Source: Ancylomarina euxina
GTDB taxonomy: Bacteria; Bacteroidota; Bacteroidia; Bacteroidales; Marinifilaceae
Reading direction: 5' to 3'
DNA: 64,000 bases
NCBI RefSeq assembly: GCF_003863355.1
Contig: NZ_QQWG01000004.1
Coordinates: 62,001 to 126,000, forward strand
The first letter of the stretch is position 1. Each line of letters starts with the position of its first letter. A program made the translations under genes and the position numbers. This document shows, piece after piece, positions 46,828 through 56,401 of the stretch. Below the pieces are notes generated by a model. The model saw only the letters and a program-made list of their open reading frames with translations, had not been told where the DNA came from and did not search any database.

Positions 46828-47688
46828 ATGAGTACAAGACTAAAAATTGCCATTCAAAAATCAGGAAGACTGCAAGAAGATTCATTAAGAATTTTAAAAG
46901 AATGTGGTATTTACATCGACAATGGAAAAGATCAACTCAAAGCGCGAGCTCAAAACTTTCCCTTGGAAGTTCTTTATCTGAGGAACTCAGACATTCCGGA
47001 ATATGTTCAGGATGGGATTGCAGATATCGCCATTGTTGGAGAAAATGTTGTTGTGGAAAAACAAAAAAAGGTTCAAATACTTCAAAAGCTTGGTTTCTCG
47101 AAATGCCGACTTGCCATGGCGATTCCTAAGGATGATGAATACAATGGCCTTGAATACTTCCAGGGAAAAAAACTGGCAACCTCCTACCCTAATTCATTAA
47201 AAGCCTTTCTCGATGAGAATAATTTAAACTCTGAGATCCACGTTATTTCTGGTTCTGTTGAAATTGCGCCTAATATTGGTTTATCCGATGGCATATGCGA
47301 TTTGGTTAGCTCGGGAAGCACGCTTTTCAAAAATGGACTTAAAGAAGTTGTTGAAATTCTTTCATCACAGGCCTGCCTGGTTTGTAACGAGAATATATCT
47401 GAAGAAAAGCAGGCTATTTTGAATGATTTGTTATTCAGAATGAGAGCGGTATTGGCTGCCAAGAACAACAAATACGTTTTGCTAAATGCTCCTACTGATA
47501 AGATTGAAGCAATAAGCAATATTCTACCTGGCATGAAAAGTCCAACAGTAATGCCTCTGTTGAAAGAAGGATGGAGCTCCATTCACACTGTTATCAATGA
47601 AAATGACTTTTGGACTGTCATAGATCAGCTTAAAGCCAATGGTGCTGAAGGTATCCTCACTATTCCAATCGGTAAAATGATTCTTTAA
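46828..47688 (+). CDS. hisG: ATP phosphoribosyltransferase
   Basis: 286 aa from the ATG at 46828 (MSTRLKIAIQKSGRLQEDS); the frame is open further upstream but without a suitable start. Long-form HisG, the first enzyme of histidine synthesis, joins ATP and PRPP. Signatures are present: LYLRNSDIPEYVQDGIADIAIVGEN, the PRPP-binding VISGSVEIAPNIGLSDGICDLVSSGSTL, and a C-terminal ACT-like regulatory domain (MPLLKEGWSSIHTVINENDFW) for histidine feedback. First gene of the operon after the two attenuators. Confidence 0.97.
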   Translation: MSTRLKIAIQKSGRLQEDSLRILKECGIYIDNGKDQLKARAQNFPLEVLYLRNSDIPEYVQDGIADIAIVGENVVVEKQKKVQILQKLGFSKCRLAMAIPKDDEYNGLEYFQGKKLATSYPNSLKAFLDENNLNSEIHVISGSVEIAPNIGLSDGICDLVSSGSTLFKNGLKEVVEILSSQACLVCNENISEEKQAILNDLLFRMRAVLAAKNNKYVLLNAPTDKIEAISNILPGMKSPTVMPLLKEGWSSIHTVINENDFWTVIDQLKANGAEGILTIPIGKMIL

Positions 47689-47706
47689 TTTTTAAATATC
47701 AAGACA

Positions 47707-48990
47707 ATGCAAACTATAAAATACCCACAAAAAAACAATTGGAATACTATTCTATCACGTCCTACTATTGAATTAGAGGAAATGGAGGAAGTTGTCAACC
47801 AAATTTTCAAAGAAATTAAAGCTGATGGTGACGCTGCTCTCAGAAAATACACTTGGTTTTACGACAGAGTTAAAATTGATAAATTGTCAGTAAGTCAAGC
47901 TGAGATTGATGATTCAGAACAGTTTATCTCTGATGAATTGAAAAATGCAATTCAAGTTGCGGCCCAGAATATTGAGAAGTTTCACAAAGCTCAAATGCCT
48001 GAATCCAGAACTATTGAAACCACTGAAGGCGTAACTTGTTGGAGAAAGTTTACTCCAATTGATAAGGTCGGTTTGTATATTCCCGGAGGGTCTGCGCCCT
48101 TATTTTCTACAGTTCTGATGTTGGGGATTCCAGCACGAATAGCAAACTGTCAGGAAGTTGTCTTGTGTACTCCTCCGGATAAGAAAGGAAAAATTAATCC
48201 AGCTATTCTTTATGCATGTAAGCTAGTTGGTATTTCTAAGGTCTTCCGAATTGGAGGCATTCAGGCTATAGGGGCCATGGCTTTAGGGACAGAATCAATT
48301 CCTGGTGTTTATAAGATTTTTGGTCCAGGTAACCAATTTGTAACAGCAGCTAAACAAACAGCCAGCAAACTAGGCATTGCAATCGATATGCCAGCAGGTC
48401 CATCAGAGGTTTTAGTTATGGCTGATGAAAGTGCCGTTCCTGAATTTGTAGCAGCCGATCTTTTATCTCAAGCCGAGCACGGTCCCGATAGTCAAGTGAT
48501 TCTTCTTTCCTGGAACGAGGCATTGGTTGAGAAAGTTCAGGTTGAATTAGCCAAACAACTTAAGAATCTTTCGAGAGAAGCTATTGCAACAAAAGCGCTG
48601 AATAATTCCAAGATAATTTTGGTGAAATCAGCGGAAGAAGCACTTGAGATCAGCAATCTGTATGGCCCAGAACACTTAATTGTTTCTGTTAAGAACGAAG
48701 ATGAGATATTGAATAGTATCCAAAATGCAGGATCCGTCTTTATTGGCAATTACACACCCGAAAGTGCCGGCGATTATGCATCGGGAACCAATCACACCTT
48801 ACCAACCAATGGTTACGCCAAGTCGTATTCAGGTGTTGGACTAGGCTCTTTTATGAAGAGTATAACCTTTCAGAAAATTACACGCAAAGGTTTAGAAAAC
48901 TTAGGACCTAGCATCGAAATAATGGCTGAAGCTGAACAGTTAGCCGCTCACAAAAATGCCGTTAGTATTCGTTTAAATAGAACTTGTTAA
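47707..48990 (+). CDS. hisD: Histidinol dehydrogenase
   Basis: 427 aa zinc enzyme that oxidises histidinol to histidine in two NAD-dependent steps. The family signature is visible in KLGIAIDMPAGPSEVLVMAD, with VGLYIPGGSAPLFSTVLMLGIPA, the catalytic region AADLLSQAEHGPDSQ and NHTLPTNGYAKSYSGVG. It starts 18 nt after hisG; in the operon it catalyses the last step. Confidence 0.97.
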   Translation: MQTIKYPQKNNWNTILSRPTIELEEMEEVVNQIFKEIKADGDAALRKYTWFYDRVKIDKLSVSQAEIDDSEQFISDELKNAIQVAAQNIEKFHKAQMPESRTIETTEGVTCWRKFTPIDKVGLYIPGGSAPLFSTVLMLGIPARIANCQEVVLCTPPDKKGKINPAILYACKLVGISKVFRIGGIQAIGAMALGTESIPGVYKIFGPGNQFVTAAKQTASKLGIAIDMPAGPSEVLVMADESAVPEFVAADLLSQAEHGPDSQVILLSWNEALVEKVQVELAKQLKNLSREAIATKALNNSKIILVKSAEEALEISNLYGPEHLIVSVKNEDEILNSIQNAGSVFIGNYTPESAGDYASGTNHTLPTNGYAKSYSGVGLGSFMKSITFQKITRKGLENLGPSIEIMAEAEQLAAHKNAVSIRLNRTC

Positions 48991-49014
48991 GAATACGCTT
49001 AAACCGTAAATAAG

Positions 49015-50058
49015 ATGAATACAAAATTTAAACTGGAAAATCTAATTCGTACAAATGTGAAAACTCTCAATCCCTACTCTTCTGCCAGGGACGAGTTTTC
49101 TGGTACAAGTTCTATCTTTCTGGACGCTAACGAAAATCCTTTTGATAATGGAATCAATCGTTATCCTGATCCACAACAATGGGCTCTAAAGAAACGCTTG
49201 TCCGAAATTAAAGGGCTAGCCAAGGAGAATATGATTTTAGGTAATGGCAGTGACGAGATTATTGATTTGTTATTGAGAGCATTTTGTGAGCCATCGAAAG
49301 ATAAAGTCATTATTTGCAATCCGACCTATGGCATGTATCAGGTTGCCGCGCAAATCAATGATTTGAAGATTTGTGACTTAAAGCTTGATTCGAACTTTCA
49401 ACCTGACGTAAAAGGCATTTTAGATAATAATGACAGTAAACTCCTTTTTCTTTGTTCACCCAATAATCCGACAGGTAATCTCATTGAGAAAAAGATTCTA
49501 ACTGAATTATTGAATCGATTTAAGGGACTAATTGTTCTGGATGAAGCTTATATCGATTTTGCTGCTGATGCAAGTATGATTAAGGAACTTTATAAGTATC
49601 CAAACCTGATCATCTTACAAACCCTGTCAAAAGCCTGGGGGATGGCAGGTATTCGTTTGGGTATAGGAATGGCCTCTCGTGAAATCATTGAAGTATTGAA
49701 CAAGATTAAGCCGCCATATAATGTCAATACGCTAACCCAGGAGAAAGCACTTGAACTATTAGGCGATGAAAAAAGAAGTCAGGATGAAATAAAACTCTTA
49801 CTTAAAGAAAAGGAATGGATGTTAAAAGAACTGAGACGCCTTTCTTTTGTTGAAAAAGTGTTCCCTTCTCAAGCAAATTTCATACTTATTCTAGTTAAGG
49901 ATGCCAATGCGCTTTATCAGTTTTTAATTGAAAAAGGTATCGTTATCCGAAATAGAACCACTATTTCACAGCTTCAGAATTGTCTTAGAATAAGTATTGG
50001 AACCATTATTGAAAACCAAAGTTTATTCATGGCTCTCAAAGAGTTTGATAAGAAATAA
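49015..50058 (+). CDS. hisC: Histidinol-phosphate aminotransferase
   Basis: 347 aa class I/II PLP aminotransferase. FLDANENPFDNGINRYPDPQ and LGNGSDEIIDLLLRAF begin the PLP fold; the PLP lysine is in LQTLSKAWGMAGIRLG; CSPNNPTGN and VLDEAYIDF are standard. It converts imidazole acetol phosphate to histidinol phosphate. It starts 24 nt after hisD. Confidence 0.96.
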   Translation: MNTKFKLENLIRTNVKTLNPYSSARDEFSGTSSIFLDANENPFDNGINRYPDPQQWALKKRLSEIKGLAKENMILGNGSDEIIDLLLRAFCEPSKDKVIICNPTYGMYQVAAQINDLKICDLKLDSNFQPDVKGILDNNDSKLLFLCSPNNPTGNLIEKKILTELLNRFKGLIVLDEAYIDFAADASMIKELYKYPNLIILQTLSKAWGMAGIRLGIGMASREIIEVLNKIKPPYNVNTLTQEKALELLGDEKRSQDEIKLLLKEKEWMLKELRRLSFVEKVFPSQANFILILVKDANALYQFLIEKGIVIRNRTTISQLQNCLRISIGTIIENQSLFMALKEFDKK

Positions 50059-50091
50059 AATGCGAACTATTCAACCAAAATAAACCACCTC

Positions 50092-51231
50092 ATGCAAAAT
50101 ACATCACAAAAAAAGAAAGTTCTCTTTATCGATAGAGATGGGACGCTCATTATTGAGCCACCTTTAGATTTTCAAGTTGACAGTTTGGAAAAACTGGAGT
50201 TTTACCCTGGCGTTTTTCAAGGTTTGGGCAAAATTGCTTCTCAGCTCAATTTCGAATTGGCAATGGTAACCAATCAGGATGGTTTGGGAACGGATTCATT
50301 TCCCGAAGCTGATTTTTGGCCTGCCCAAAACAAAATGATGCAAGCATTAGAAAATGAGGGAATCTCATTTAATGAGATTATCATAGATAAAACTTTTCCT
50401 GAAGACAATGCTCCTACTCGCAAGCCAGGTACTGCACTTTTAGAGCAATATTTATCAGATGAATACGATTTAGAAAACTCCTTTGTTATAGGCGATAGAT
50501 GGACCGATGTTGAATTAGCTAAGAACCTGAATGCAAAAGCCATCTTTATTAATGCCGAACAATCTGAATCAGAAGATCAAAATGATTTAAAGAAACAAAT
50601 CGCTTTGCGAACCACATCCTGGGACCAGATATTTGAATTTTTGCGCTTAAGTGAAAGGACGGCTTTAATTGAACGCAACACCCTTGAAACACAAATCAGA
50701 ATTGAATTGGATTTAGATGGCAGTAGCCAAGGAAAAATCAACACAGGCTTGGGATTCTTCGATCACATGCTGGAACAAATTCTAAAACACTCAGGCATCA
50801 ATCTCTCAATTTTAACGGTAGCCGATTTAAATGTAGACGAACACCACTGCATTGAAGACACAGGCATTGCCTTGGGCGAGGCCTTCAAAAAAGCATTAGG
50901 TGATAAACTGGGAATAGAACGTTATGGCTTTTGTTTGCCTATGGATGATTGCCTTGCACAGGTTGCTCTCGATTTTGGCGGACGAAACGAACTAGTTTGG
51001 GAAGCGGACTTTAAAAGAGAAATGATTGGTGATGTTCCAACCGAGATGTTTTCACACTTTTTCAAATCCTTTTCCAATGGCGCCTTATGCAACCTGAATA
51101 TAAAGGCCGAAGGTAGAAATGAGCATCACAAAATTGAAGGCATTTTTAAAGCCTTTGCCCGTGCTATTCGTATGGCCATCAAACGCGATGTAAATAATTT
51201 ACAAGTGCCCTCAACCAAGGGACTTCTATAA
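50092..51231 (+). CDS. hisB: Bifunctional histidinol-phosphatase / imidazoleglycerol-phosphate dehydratase
   Basis: 379 aa fusion. The N-terminal HAD phosphatase (residues 1-~170) has FIDRDGTLI with the nucleophile Asp and [13 protein letters not shown]. The C-terminal dehydratase (about 185-379) has [27 protein letters not shown] and the second metal site [21 protein letters not shown]. The two domains perform the seventh... dehydratase step and the histidinol-phosphate phosphatase step of the pathway. The fused form occurs in enterobacteria and Bacteroidota. Confidence 0.97.
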   Translation: MQNTSQKKKVLFIDRDGTLIIEPPLDFQVDSLEKLEFYPGVFQGLGKIASQLNFELAMVTNQDGLGTDSFPEADFWPAQNKMMQALENEGISFNEIIIDKTFPEDNAPTRKPGTALLEQYLSDEYDLENSFVIGDRWTDVELAKNLNAKAIFINAEQSESEDQNDLKKQIALRTTSWDQIFEFLRLSERTALIERNTLETQIRIELDLDGSSQGKINTGLGFFDHMLEQILKHSGINLSILTVADLNVDEHHCIEDTGIALGEAFKKALGDKLGIERYGFCLPMDDCLAQVALDFGGRNELVWEADFKREMIGDVPTEMFSHFFKSFSNGALCNLNIKAEGRNEHHKIEGIFKAFARAIRMAIKRDVNNLQVPSTKGLL

Positions 51232-51240
51232 GAGAAAGAC

Positions 51241-51831
51241 ATGAGCAAACAAAATATAGTGATTATCGACTATAAAGCAGGTAACGTTCAATCGGTAAAA
51301 TATGCACTCGAACGTCTAGGCGTTTATGCAAAAGTTTCGAATTGTGAAGAAACAATACGCCAAGCAGACAAGGTGATATTCCCTGGAGTTGGAGAAGCAG
51401 CCTGGGCGATGAAAAAGCTAAAAGAAACAGGTTTGGATCAATTGATTCCTCAACTTAAACAACCTGTATTGGGTATTTGTCTGGGGATGCAACTCATGTG
51501 CACCAGTTCGGAAGAAGGCGATACCAAAGGACTGGGTCTTTTTCCTGTCAAGACTCTTAAGTTTCCCGCTGAAGATAAGGTGCCACATATGGGTTGGAAT
51601 CAGATCAGGCAACAGAAAGCTGAGCTATTCAATGGGATTAAAGAGAATAGCTTTGTCTACTTTGTTCACTCCTACTATGTTCCTTTAAACGAACACACAA
51701 CTTCTGAAACACATTATATCAGAAGTTTTTCTGCCAGTCTTCAAAAGGCCAACTTTTACGCTTGTCAGTTTCACCCTGAAAAATCAGGAGATATTGGACA
51801 AGAGATATTAAACAACTTTATTAAGCTATAA
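51241..51831 (+). CDS. hisH: Imidazole glycerol phosphate synthase, glutaminase subunit
   Basis: 196 aa class I glutamine amidotransferase. DYKAGNVQSVKYALERLG begins the fold, FPGVGEA follows, the nucleophile is in LGICLGMQLM (Cys80), and the His-Glu pair in CQFHPEKSGD. It supplies ammonia to HisF. It starts 9 nt after hisB and ends 3 nt before hisA. Confidence 0.97.
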   Translation: MSKQNIVIIDYKAGNVQSVKYALERLGVYAKVSNCEETIRQADKVIFPGVGEAAWAMKKLKETGLDQLIPQLKQPVLGICLGMQLMCTSSEEGDTKGLGLFPVKTLKFPAEDKVPHMGWNQIRQQKAELFNGIKENSFVYFVHSYYVPLNEHTTSETHYIRSFSASLQKANFYACQFHPEKSGDIGQEILNNFIKL

Positions 51832-51834
51832 AGC

Positions 51835-52566
51835 ATGAACAATATAGAAATCATTCCTGCTATCGACATTATTGGAGGACAGTGTGTTCGATTGACCAAG
51901 GGAAATTACGAGACTAAAATCATATACGACTCCAACCCTCTGAATGTCGCCCGCACTTTTGAGAAAGCTGGTATCAAACAATTGCATCTGGTTGATTTGG
52001 AGGGAGCCCGGTCGAAAAATATTTGCAACGCTCTTATTCTGAAAAAGATTAGTGAGAATACCAATTTGAAGCTTGATTTTGGCGGCGGTCTGAAATCTAA
52101 GGCTGATATCGATTTGGCTTTTGAGTCGGGTGCATCACAGATTACACTTGGAAGCTTAGCGGTAAGTGATCCTGATCTATTTGACCTTTGTTTGGAAGAA
52201 TATGGTGCAGAACGAATTATTCTAGGGGCAGATGTTAAGAATGGATTCATCGCTACATCAGGATGGGAAAAAGATTCGGGTATTGAACTCTTCGATTTTC
52301 TTGAAACGTTTCTGAAAAAAGGAATTCGCAGAGTCATTTGTACCGATATTTCCAAAGATGGGATGTTAGAAGGACCAGCTATTGAGCTCTATCAATCGAT
52401 TTTAAAGCAATTCCCCGAAATACAGCTTATTGCCAGTGGTGGAGTATCCTGTATCGAAGATGTGAGAGCTTTGAATCACACCCATTGCACGGGTGTGATT
52501 ATTGGGAAAGCTATCTATGAAAATCGAATTAAACTTGAAGATTTAGTAAATGAATTTATACTCTAA
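51835..52566 (+). CDS. hisA: ProFAR isomerase
   Basis: 243 aa (beta/alpha)8 barrel. IIPAIDIIGGQCVRLTKG with the catalytic Asp, LHLVDLEGAR, LDFGGGLKS and TDISKDGMLEGP with the second catalytic Asp are all present. It isomerises ProFAR to PRFAR. Spacing of 3 nt to both hisH and hisF implies tight coupling. Confidence 0.97.
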   Translation: MNNIEIIPAIDIIGGQCVRLTKGNYETKIIYDSNPLNVARTFEKAGIKQLHLVDLEGARSKNICNALILKKISENTNLKLDFGGGLKSKADIDLAFESGASQITLGSLAVSDPDLFDLCLEEYGAERIILGADVKNGFIATSGWEKDSGIELFDFLETFLKKGIRRVICTDISKDGMLEGPAIELYQSILKQFPEIQLIASGGVSCIEDVRALNHTHCTGVIIGKAIYENRIKLEDLVNEFIL

Positions 52567-52569
52567 TCG

Positions 52570-53325
52570 ATGCTAGCAAAACGAATTATACCCTGTCTGG
52601 ATATAAAGGATGGACGAACCGTTAAGGGAATCAACTTTGTCGATTTAAAGGATGCAGGTGATCCTGTTGAATTAGCTAAAGCTTATGCAGAGCAAGGTGC
52701 CGACGAATTGATTTTTCTGGATATAACGGCCACTCATGAAAAGCGTAAAACCTTACTTGAACTGGTTGAGAAGGTAGCCCAGGTGCTCAATATCCCCTTC
52801 ACCGTGGGAGGTGGTATCAGTAGTTGTGAAGATGTGGCGCAGATACTAAAGGCTGGTGCAGATAAAATAGCCATCAATTCATCAGCAGTTCGTCGTCCCG
52901 AATTGATTACTGAATTAGCTAATCGCTTTGGCTCGCAATGTGTGGTTTTGGCCGTAGATGCTCGCGAGACGGAAGATGCTTGGGAAGTTTACTTGAATGG
53001 TGGACGAATTCCAACTGGAATCAAACTCTTCGACTGGCTGAAGGAAGCTGAAAGACGCGGTGCCGGAGAAATACTCTTTACGTCCATGAATCATGACGGA
53101 ACAAAAAATGGTTTTGCCAACAAAGCGCTGGCTGAAATTTCTGAAATGCTTAGTATTCCATTGATAGCATCGGGAGGAGCCGGCAACATGCAACACTTTG
53201 CTGATGCTTTTGCCAAAGGAAAGGCTGATGCGGCTTTAGCGGCCAGTGTTTTTCACTATAAAGAAATTGAGATTCCCAAATTGAAAAACTATCTAAAATC
53301 AGAAAGTATTCCTGTTCGATTATAA
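52570..53325 (+). CDS. hisF: Imidazole glycerol phosphate synthase, cyclase subunit
   Basis: 251 aa barrel. [17 protein letters not shown] with the catalytic Asp, [21 protein letters not shown] and [14 protein letters not shown] with the second Asp match HisF. It uses ammonia from HisH to close the imidazole ring. It is 3 nt from hisA. Confidence 0.97.
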   Translation: MLAKRIIPCLDIKDGRTVKGINFVDLKDAGDPVELAKAYAEQGADELIFLDITATHEKRKTLLELVEKVAQVLNIPFTVGGGISSCEDVAQILKAGADKIAINSSAVRRPELITELANRFGSQCVVLAVDARETEDAWEVYLNGGRIPTGIKLFDWLKEAERRGAGEILFTSMNHDGTKNGFANKALAEISEMLSIPLIASGGAGNMQHFADAFAKGKADAALAASVFHYKEIEIPKLKNYLKSESIPVRL

Positions 53326-53413
53326 ATAATGTAAGAGTGAAGAAGTAAATGTGTCAATGATTTAATTGCATTCGTCGACTGAAAAATTGACTCTCGATAA
53401 AAAAAAATTAAAG

Positions 53414-54031
53414 ATGAACTATACAGAATTAATCAACCAAATAGATTTCAGCAAAGGTGATGGCCTTGCTCCTGCCATTATACAAGATGTTCAAACACAA
53501 AAGGTCTTAATGCTAGGCTATGTGAACAAGGCATCGCTGGAAAAAACACTTAAAGAAAAACGAGTTTGTTTTTACTCTCGTAGTAAAGAACGCTTGTGGA
53601 CAAAAGGCGAAAGCAGTGGCAATTACCTGAATTTTATCAGCATGAGTTTGGATTGCGACAAGGACAGTTTGCTGATTAAGGTGAATCCTGAGGGACCAGT
53701 TTGCCACACAGGGAGTGAGACTTGCTGGAATGAGACCAATACAAAATCTGAAATTGATTTTCTTTTACAACTACAGAATGTGATTGAAGAACGAAAAAAC
53801 AATCTTTCAGAGAAATCGTATACCGCTAGTTTATTCAAAAAAGGGATGAATAAAGTTGCTCAGAAGGTTGGAGAAGAAGCCGTGGAGTTGGTGATTGAAG
53901 CCAAAGATGACAATAAAGAATTATTTATGGGGGAAGCGGCTGATTTGATGTTTCACTATCTGGTACTTCTATCAGCTAAAGGCTATAAACTTGAAGAAGT
54001 TGTTGAGCTATTAACTCAAAGACACAAGTAA
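53414..54031 (+). CDS. hisI: Bifunctional phosphoribosyl-AMP cyclohydrolase / phosphoribosyl-ATP pyrophosphohydrolase
   Basis: 205 aa from the ATG at 53414 (MNYTELINQIDF); a TTG at 53366 would add 16 unlikely residues. HisI part: MLGYVNKASLEKTL, FYSRSKERLWTKGESSGN, DCDKDSLLIKVNPEGPVCHTGSETCW with the metal cysteines. HisE part from about 120: FKKGMNKVAQKVGEEAVELVIEAKD. The fused hisIE performs steps two and three. It starts 88 nt after hisF, the widest gap in the operon, and is its last gene. Confidence 0.97.
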   Translation: MNYTELINQIDFSKGDGLAPAIIQDVQTQKVLMLGYVNKASLEKTLKEKRVCFYSRSKERLWTKGESSGNYLNFISMSLDCDKDSLLIKVNPEGPVCHTGSETCWNETNTKSEIDFLLQLQNVIEERKNNLSEKSYTASLFKKGMNKVAQKVGEEAVELVIEAKDDNKELFMGEAADLMFHYLVLLSAKGYKLEEVVELLTQRHK

Positions 54032-54184
54032 GTAAAAATCTGACAGGTTTAATAATAAGATGTAAATTAAATCTGTCAGGTTTGAATAGTTTAATAGGCT
54101 ACCAATTTACTTATAACCTACAGCATTGATTTATGTTGATTTTCTAATGCCAACAGGTCTTCGACTCTGTCGGCTCATATCATC

Positions 54185-55498
54185 TTACTTTTTTATTTCA
54201 ACAGCTTGAGGAATCAATCCAGGCTCGTAATTCAATTTCCCTTCAGATTGTGCCACAATGGTAGCGACGGTAGCGTCTCCGGTTACATTCACCACCGTTC
54301 GCAACATATCAAGAGGACGATCGATACCCAATATCAGAGCCAAACCTTCAACTGGTATGCCCACTGATGAAAGTACAATAATTAGCATAACAATACTCCC
54401 CCCCGGAATACCTGGAGTTCCAATAGAAGCAAGGGTCGCTGTTAATACAATCAACAATTGATCATAGATATCCAAAGGCACACCAAATACCTGAGCAATA
54501 AATACGGCAGCTATAGCCTGATAACAACTGGTTCCATCCATATTAATGGTTACCCCTACAGGCAGAACAAAGCTGGCAACTTCATTGGCTACACCCAGAT
54601 GATTCTCAACCCGATCGAGCGTAAGAGGTAATGTGGCAGCAGATGAAGAGGTCGAGAAAGCCAAAAGTTGAGCTGGACTTATCTTCTTATAAAAATCACG
54701 ATAAGAAACAGGTGTAAACAAACGAAGGAAAAGAGGATAAATGATAAAGATCATAACCAATAAACCTATAATCACGGTTATAGCATATAAACCAAGTGCG
54801 GCAAATAAATCGATATCTCCTGAAAAATCAACAATTAAGCCTGCTATAAGTGCAAAGACCCCATAAGGAGCGAAAGCCATAATCAAATCGATAATCTTAA
54901 GAATGATAGCATCAATTCCGTTAAAAAAATCCCGAACGACAACAATTTGTTTTTCTTCAAGTAAAACCATAGCAATGCCAAATAGTATGGCAAAGAATAT
55001 AATCTGTAACATCTTGGTATTGTCACTGGCTGCCATAAAGAAGTTCGAAGGCACCATATCGACAAAGAACTGCAAAGGTGTTTCTTCCTTGACCTTTGCT
55101 GCCTGATCTTTTTTTAGATCAACAGTGCTGTTGAATTTTTCTTGAAGTTCAATTTTTTTATCCTCTGGGAAGGTGTTACCCGGCTGAATGGTATTCACTA
55201 AAATTAGACCTGAACTGACTGCTATTACAGTTGACAATACATATAGAGAGATCGTTTTGAAACCAATACGCGATAATTTAGAGATATTAGACAGGCTTGA
55301 GATGCCTTTCACCAATGAGACAAAAATCAAAGGTACAGCAATCAGCTTGAGCAGATTTAAGAAAATAGCGCCCCAAGGCTTAATCCAATTAAAAGTGAAC
55401 TTGTCCCAACCCATCTTAACAGCCAAAAGTCCTGCTACGGCACCTAAAGCCATTCCGATCAATATTTTCACATATAATGGCATCTTCTTCTTTGTCAT
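54185..55498 (-). CDS. Dicarboxylate/amino acid:cation symporter (DAACS family)
   Basis: 437 aa from the ATG at 55498 (MTKKKMPLYVKILIGMALGAVAGL); a longer frame to 55588 is low-complexity and not family-like. GltP/DctA-type transporters use Na+ or H+ gradients. Hallmarks: NLLKLIAVPLIFVSLVKGI, the serine-rich hairpin LLAFSTSSSAATLPLT, VLPVGVTINMDGTSCYQAIAA and the TM8 region IDRPLDMLRTVVNVTGDATVATIVA. Exact substrate (glutamate, aspartate or C4-dicarboxylate) is undetermined. It is convergent with the his operon. Confidence 0.95.
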   Translation of the reverse strand: MTKKKMPLYVKILIGMALGAVAGLLAVKMGWDKFTFNWIKPWGAIFLNLLKLIAVPLIFVSLVKGISSLSNISKLSRIGFKTISLYVLSTVIAVSSGLILVNTIQPGNTFPEDKKIELQEKFNSTVDLKKDQAAKVKEETPLQFFVDMVPSNFFMAASDNTKMLQIIFFAILFGIAMVLLEEKQIVVVRDFFNGIDAIILKIIDLIMAFAPYGVFALIAGLIVDFSGDIDLFAALGLYAITVIIGLLVMIFIIYPLFLRLFTPVSYRDFYKKISPAQLLAFSTSSSAATLPLTLDRVENHLGVANEVASFVLPVGVTINMDGTSCYQAIAAVFIAQVFGVPLDIYDQLLIVLTATLASIGTPGIPGGSIVMLIIVLSSVGIPVEGLALILGIDRPLDMLRTVVNVTGDATVATIVAQSEGKLNYEPGLIPQAVEIKK

Positions 55499-55671
55499 AT
55501 TCTGCTTTTTATAAAAATGAAGCCTAAATATACAATAATTTACGCATGATGAATTAAGAATTAGGTGTGATGAATTAGGATTTAACAATTTGTGAAAATC
55601 AGTGTAATCTGCGCTTTATCTCTTTTAAAATCATTTTTAATCAGCGTCTCTCATTTATTTAAACTTAAGGC

Positions 55672-55706
55672 AAAAAAAAAACCGAAAGTCATATGACTTC
55701 CGGGTT
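55672..55706 (-). terminator. Terminator of the SlyD-like gene
   Basis: On the minus strand AACCCGGAAGTCAT pairs with ATGACTT(TC)GGTT (bulged) and is followed by nine T. Confidence 0.8.
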
Positions 55707-55756
55707 ATATCTTTACAGAGAGAATTAATTCATCTCTTATAATTCCTTTTTAAGGA

Positions 55757-56284
55757 TTAGCAAGAACATCCGCCACCGCAACCACCTGGGCTACATCCGT
55801 TAGCTTCTGCTTTAATTGCGTCCATTTCTTCCTGAGTAGCGTCACGAACCTCGATAACTTCACCTTTGAAAAACAAATCATCACCAGCTAGAGGGTGATT
55901 GAAATCCATTGTTACAGTCTCTTCTTTTAGTTCAAGAACGATACCGTTCATACGACGACCTGAACTATCTTGCATAGGTACAACATTTCCTTCAGCAATC
56001 ATTTCTGAATCAAACTCACCGTTTACTTCAAAAATGTTCTTAGGCAATTCGATAACAGCCTCTTCAGATGCTAAACCGTAAGCTTCTTCAGTCGCTAATT
56101 TAAAATCGAAAGATGCTCCAACAGATAACCCCATTAGGTTAGCTTCGAATTTTTCTAACATTTGTCCTGCACCACAATGGAATGTTAATGGAGTCTCAGC
56201 AACTGCTTTCTCGATGATTTCACCATCAATTTCAGTTTTCAACTCATATATAACCGAAACAACCTTATCTTTTGCAATAGTCAT
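55757..56284 (-). CDS. slyD: SlyD-like FKBP-type peptidyl-prolyl isomerase
   Basis: 175 aa. The FKBP half-domains are split by an insert-in-flap: KVVSVIYELKTEIDGEIIEK, PLTFHCGAGQMLEKFEANLMGLSVGASFDFKLATEEAYG, then VTMDFNHPLAGDDLFFKGEVIEVR, as in SlyD. The C-terminal tail NGCSPGGCGGGCSC is cysteine-rich, analogous to the metal-binding tail of SlyD that handles nickel. It catalyses prolyl isomerisation and probably chaperones metalloproteins in the cytosol. It is monocistronic. Confidence 0.92.
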   Translation of the reverse strand: MTIAKDKVVSVIYELKTEIDGEIIEKAVAETPLTFHCGAGQMLEKFEANLMGLSVGASFDFKLATEEAYGLASEEAVIELPKNIFEVNGEFDSEMIAEGNVVPMQDSSGRRMNGIVLELKEETVTMDFNHPLAGDDLFFKGEVIEVRDATQEEMDAIKAEANGCSPGGCGGGCSC

Positions 56285-56401
56285 AACTCAAATATTTAAT
56301 AATTGATAAAATTTTGCACAAAGAAAAGCTTTTTATTTGGCATCGCAAACAAAAAAAAGAGTTTTTGGTCTATTATTAAGATTCATTCCAGATGTGAGTC
56401 A

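Larger units (their letters stand above)
46441..46830 (+). repeat. Tandem duplication of the his leader region (period ~201 nt)
   Basis: Unit 1 (about 46441-46627) and unit 2 (about 46642-46830) align throughout: TAAAAC(G/A)CAAAA before the leader ATG, the leader peptide, TGTTATGCAAAAA, AAGTGATAAATTCATAACTATTAACGCC split by small indels, the terminator, and the segment TTCTG(A/G)AAT...AAAACA that precedes hisG in unit 2. So the hisG translation-start region was copied too and has decayed in unit 1. Confidence 0.85.

Noticed and set aside
46776-47129. Plus-strand frame of 117 codons over the start of hisG
   Set aside because: It is a frame shadow of hisG; the HisG protein is unmistakable in its own frame.
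54040-54079. CTGACAG...CTGTCAG after hisIE as his operon terminator
   Set aside because: Seven base pairs around a ~26-nt loop and no T-run; not convincing.
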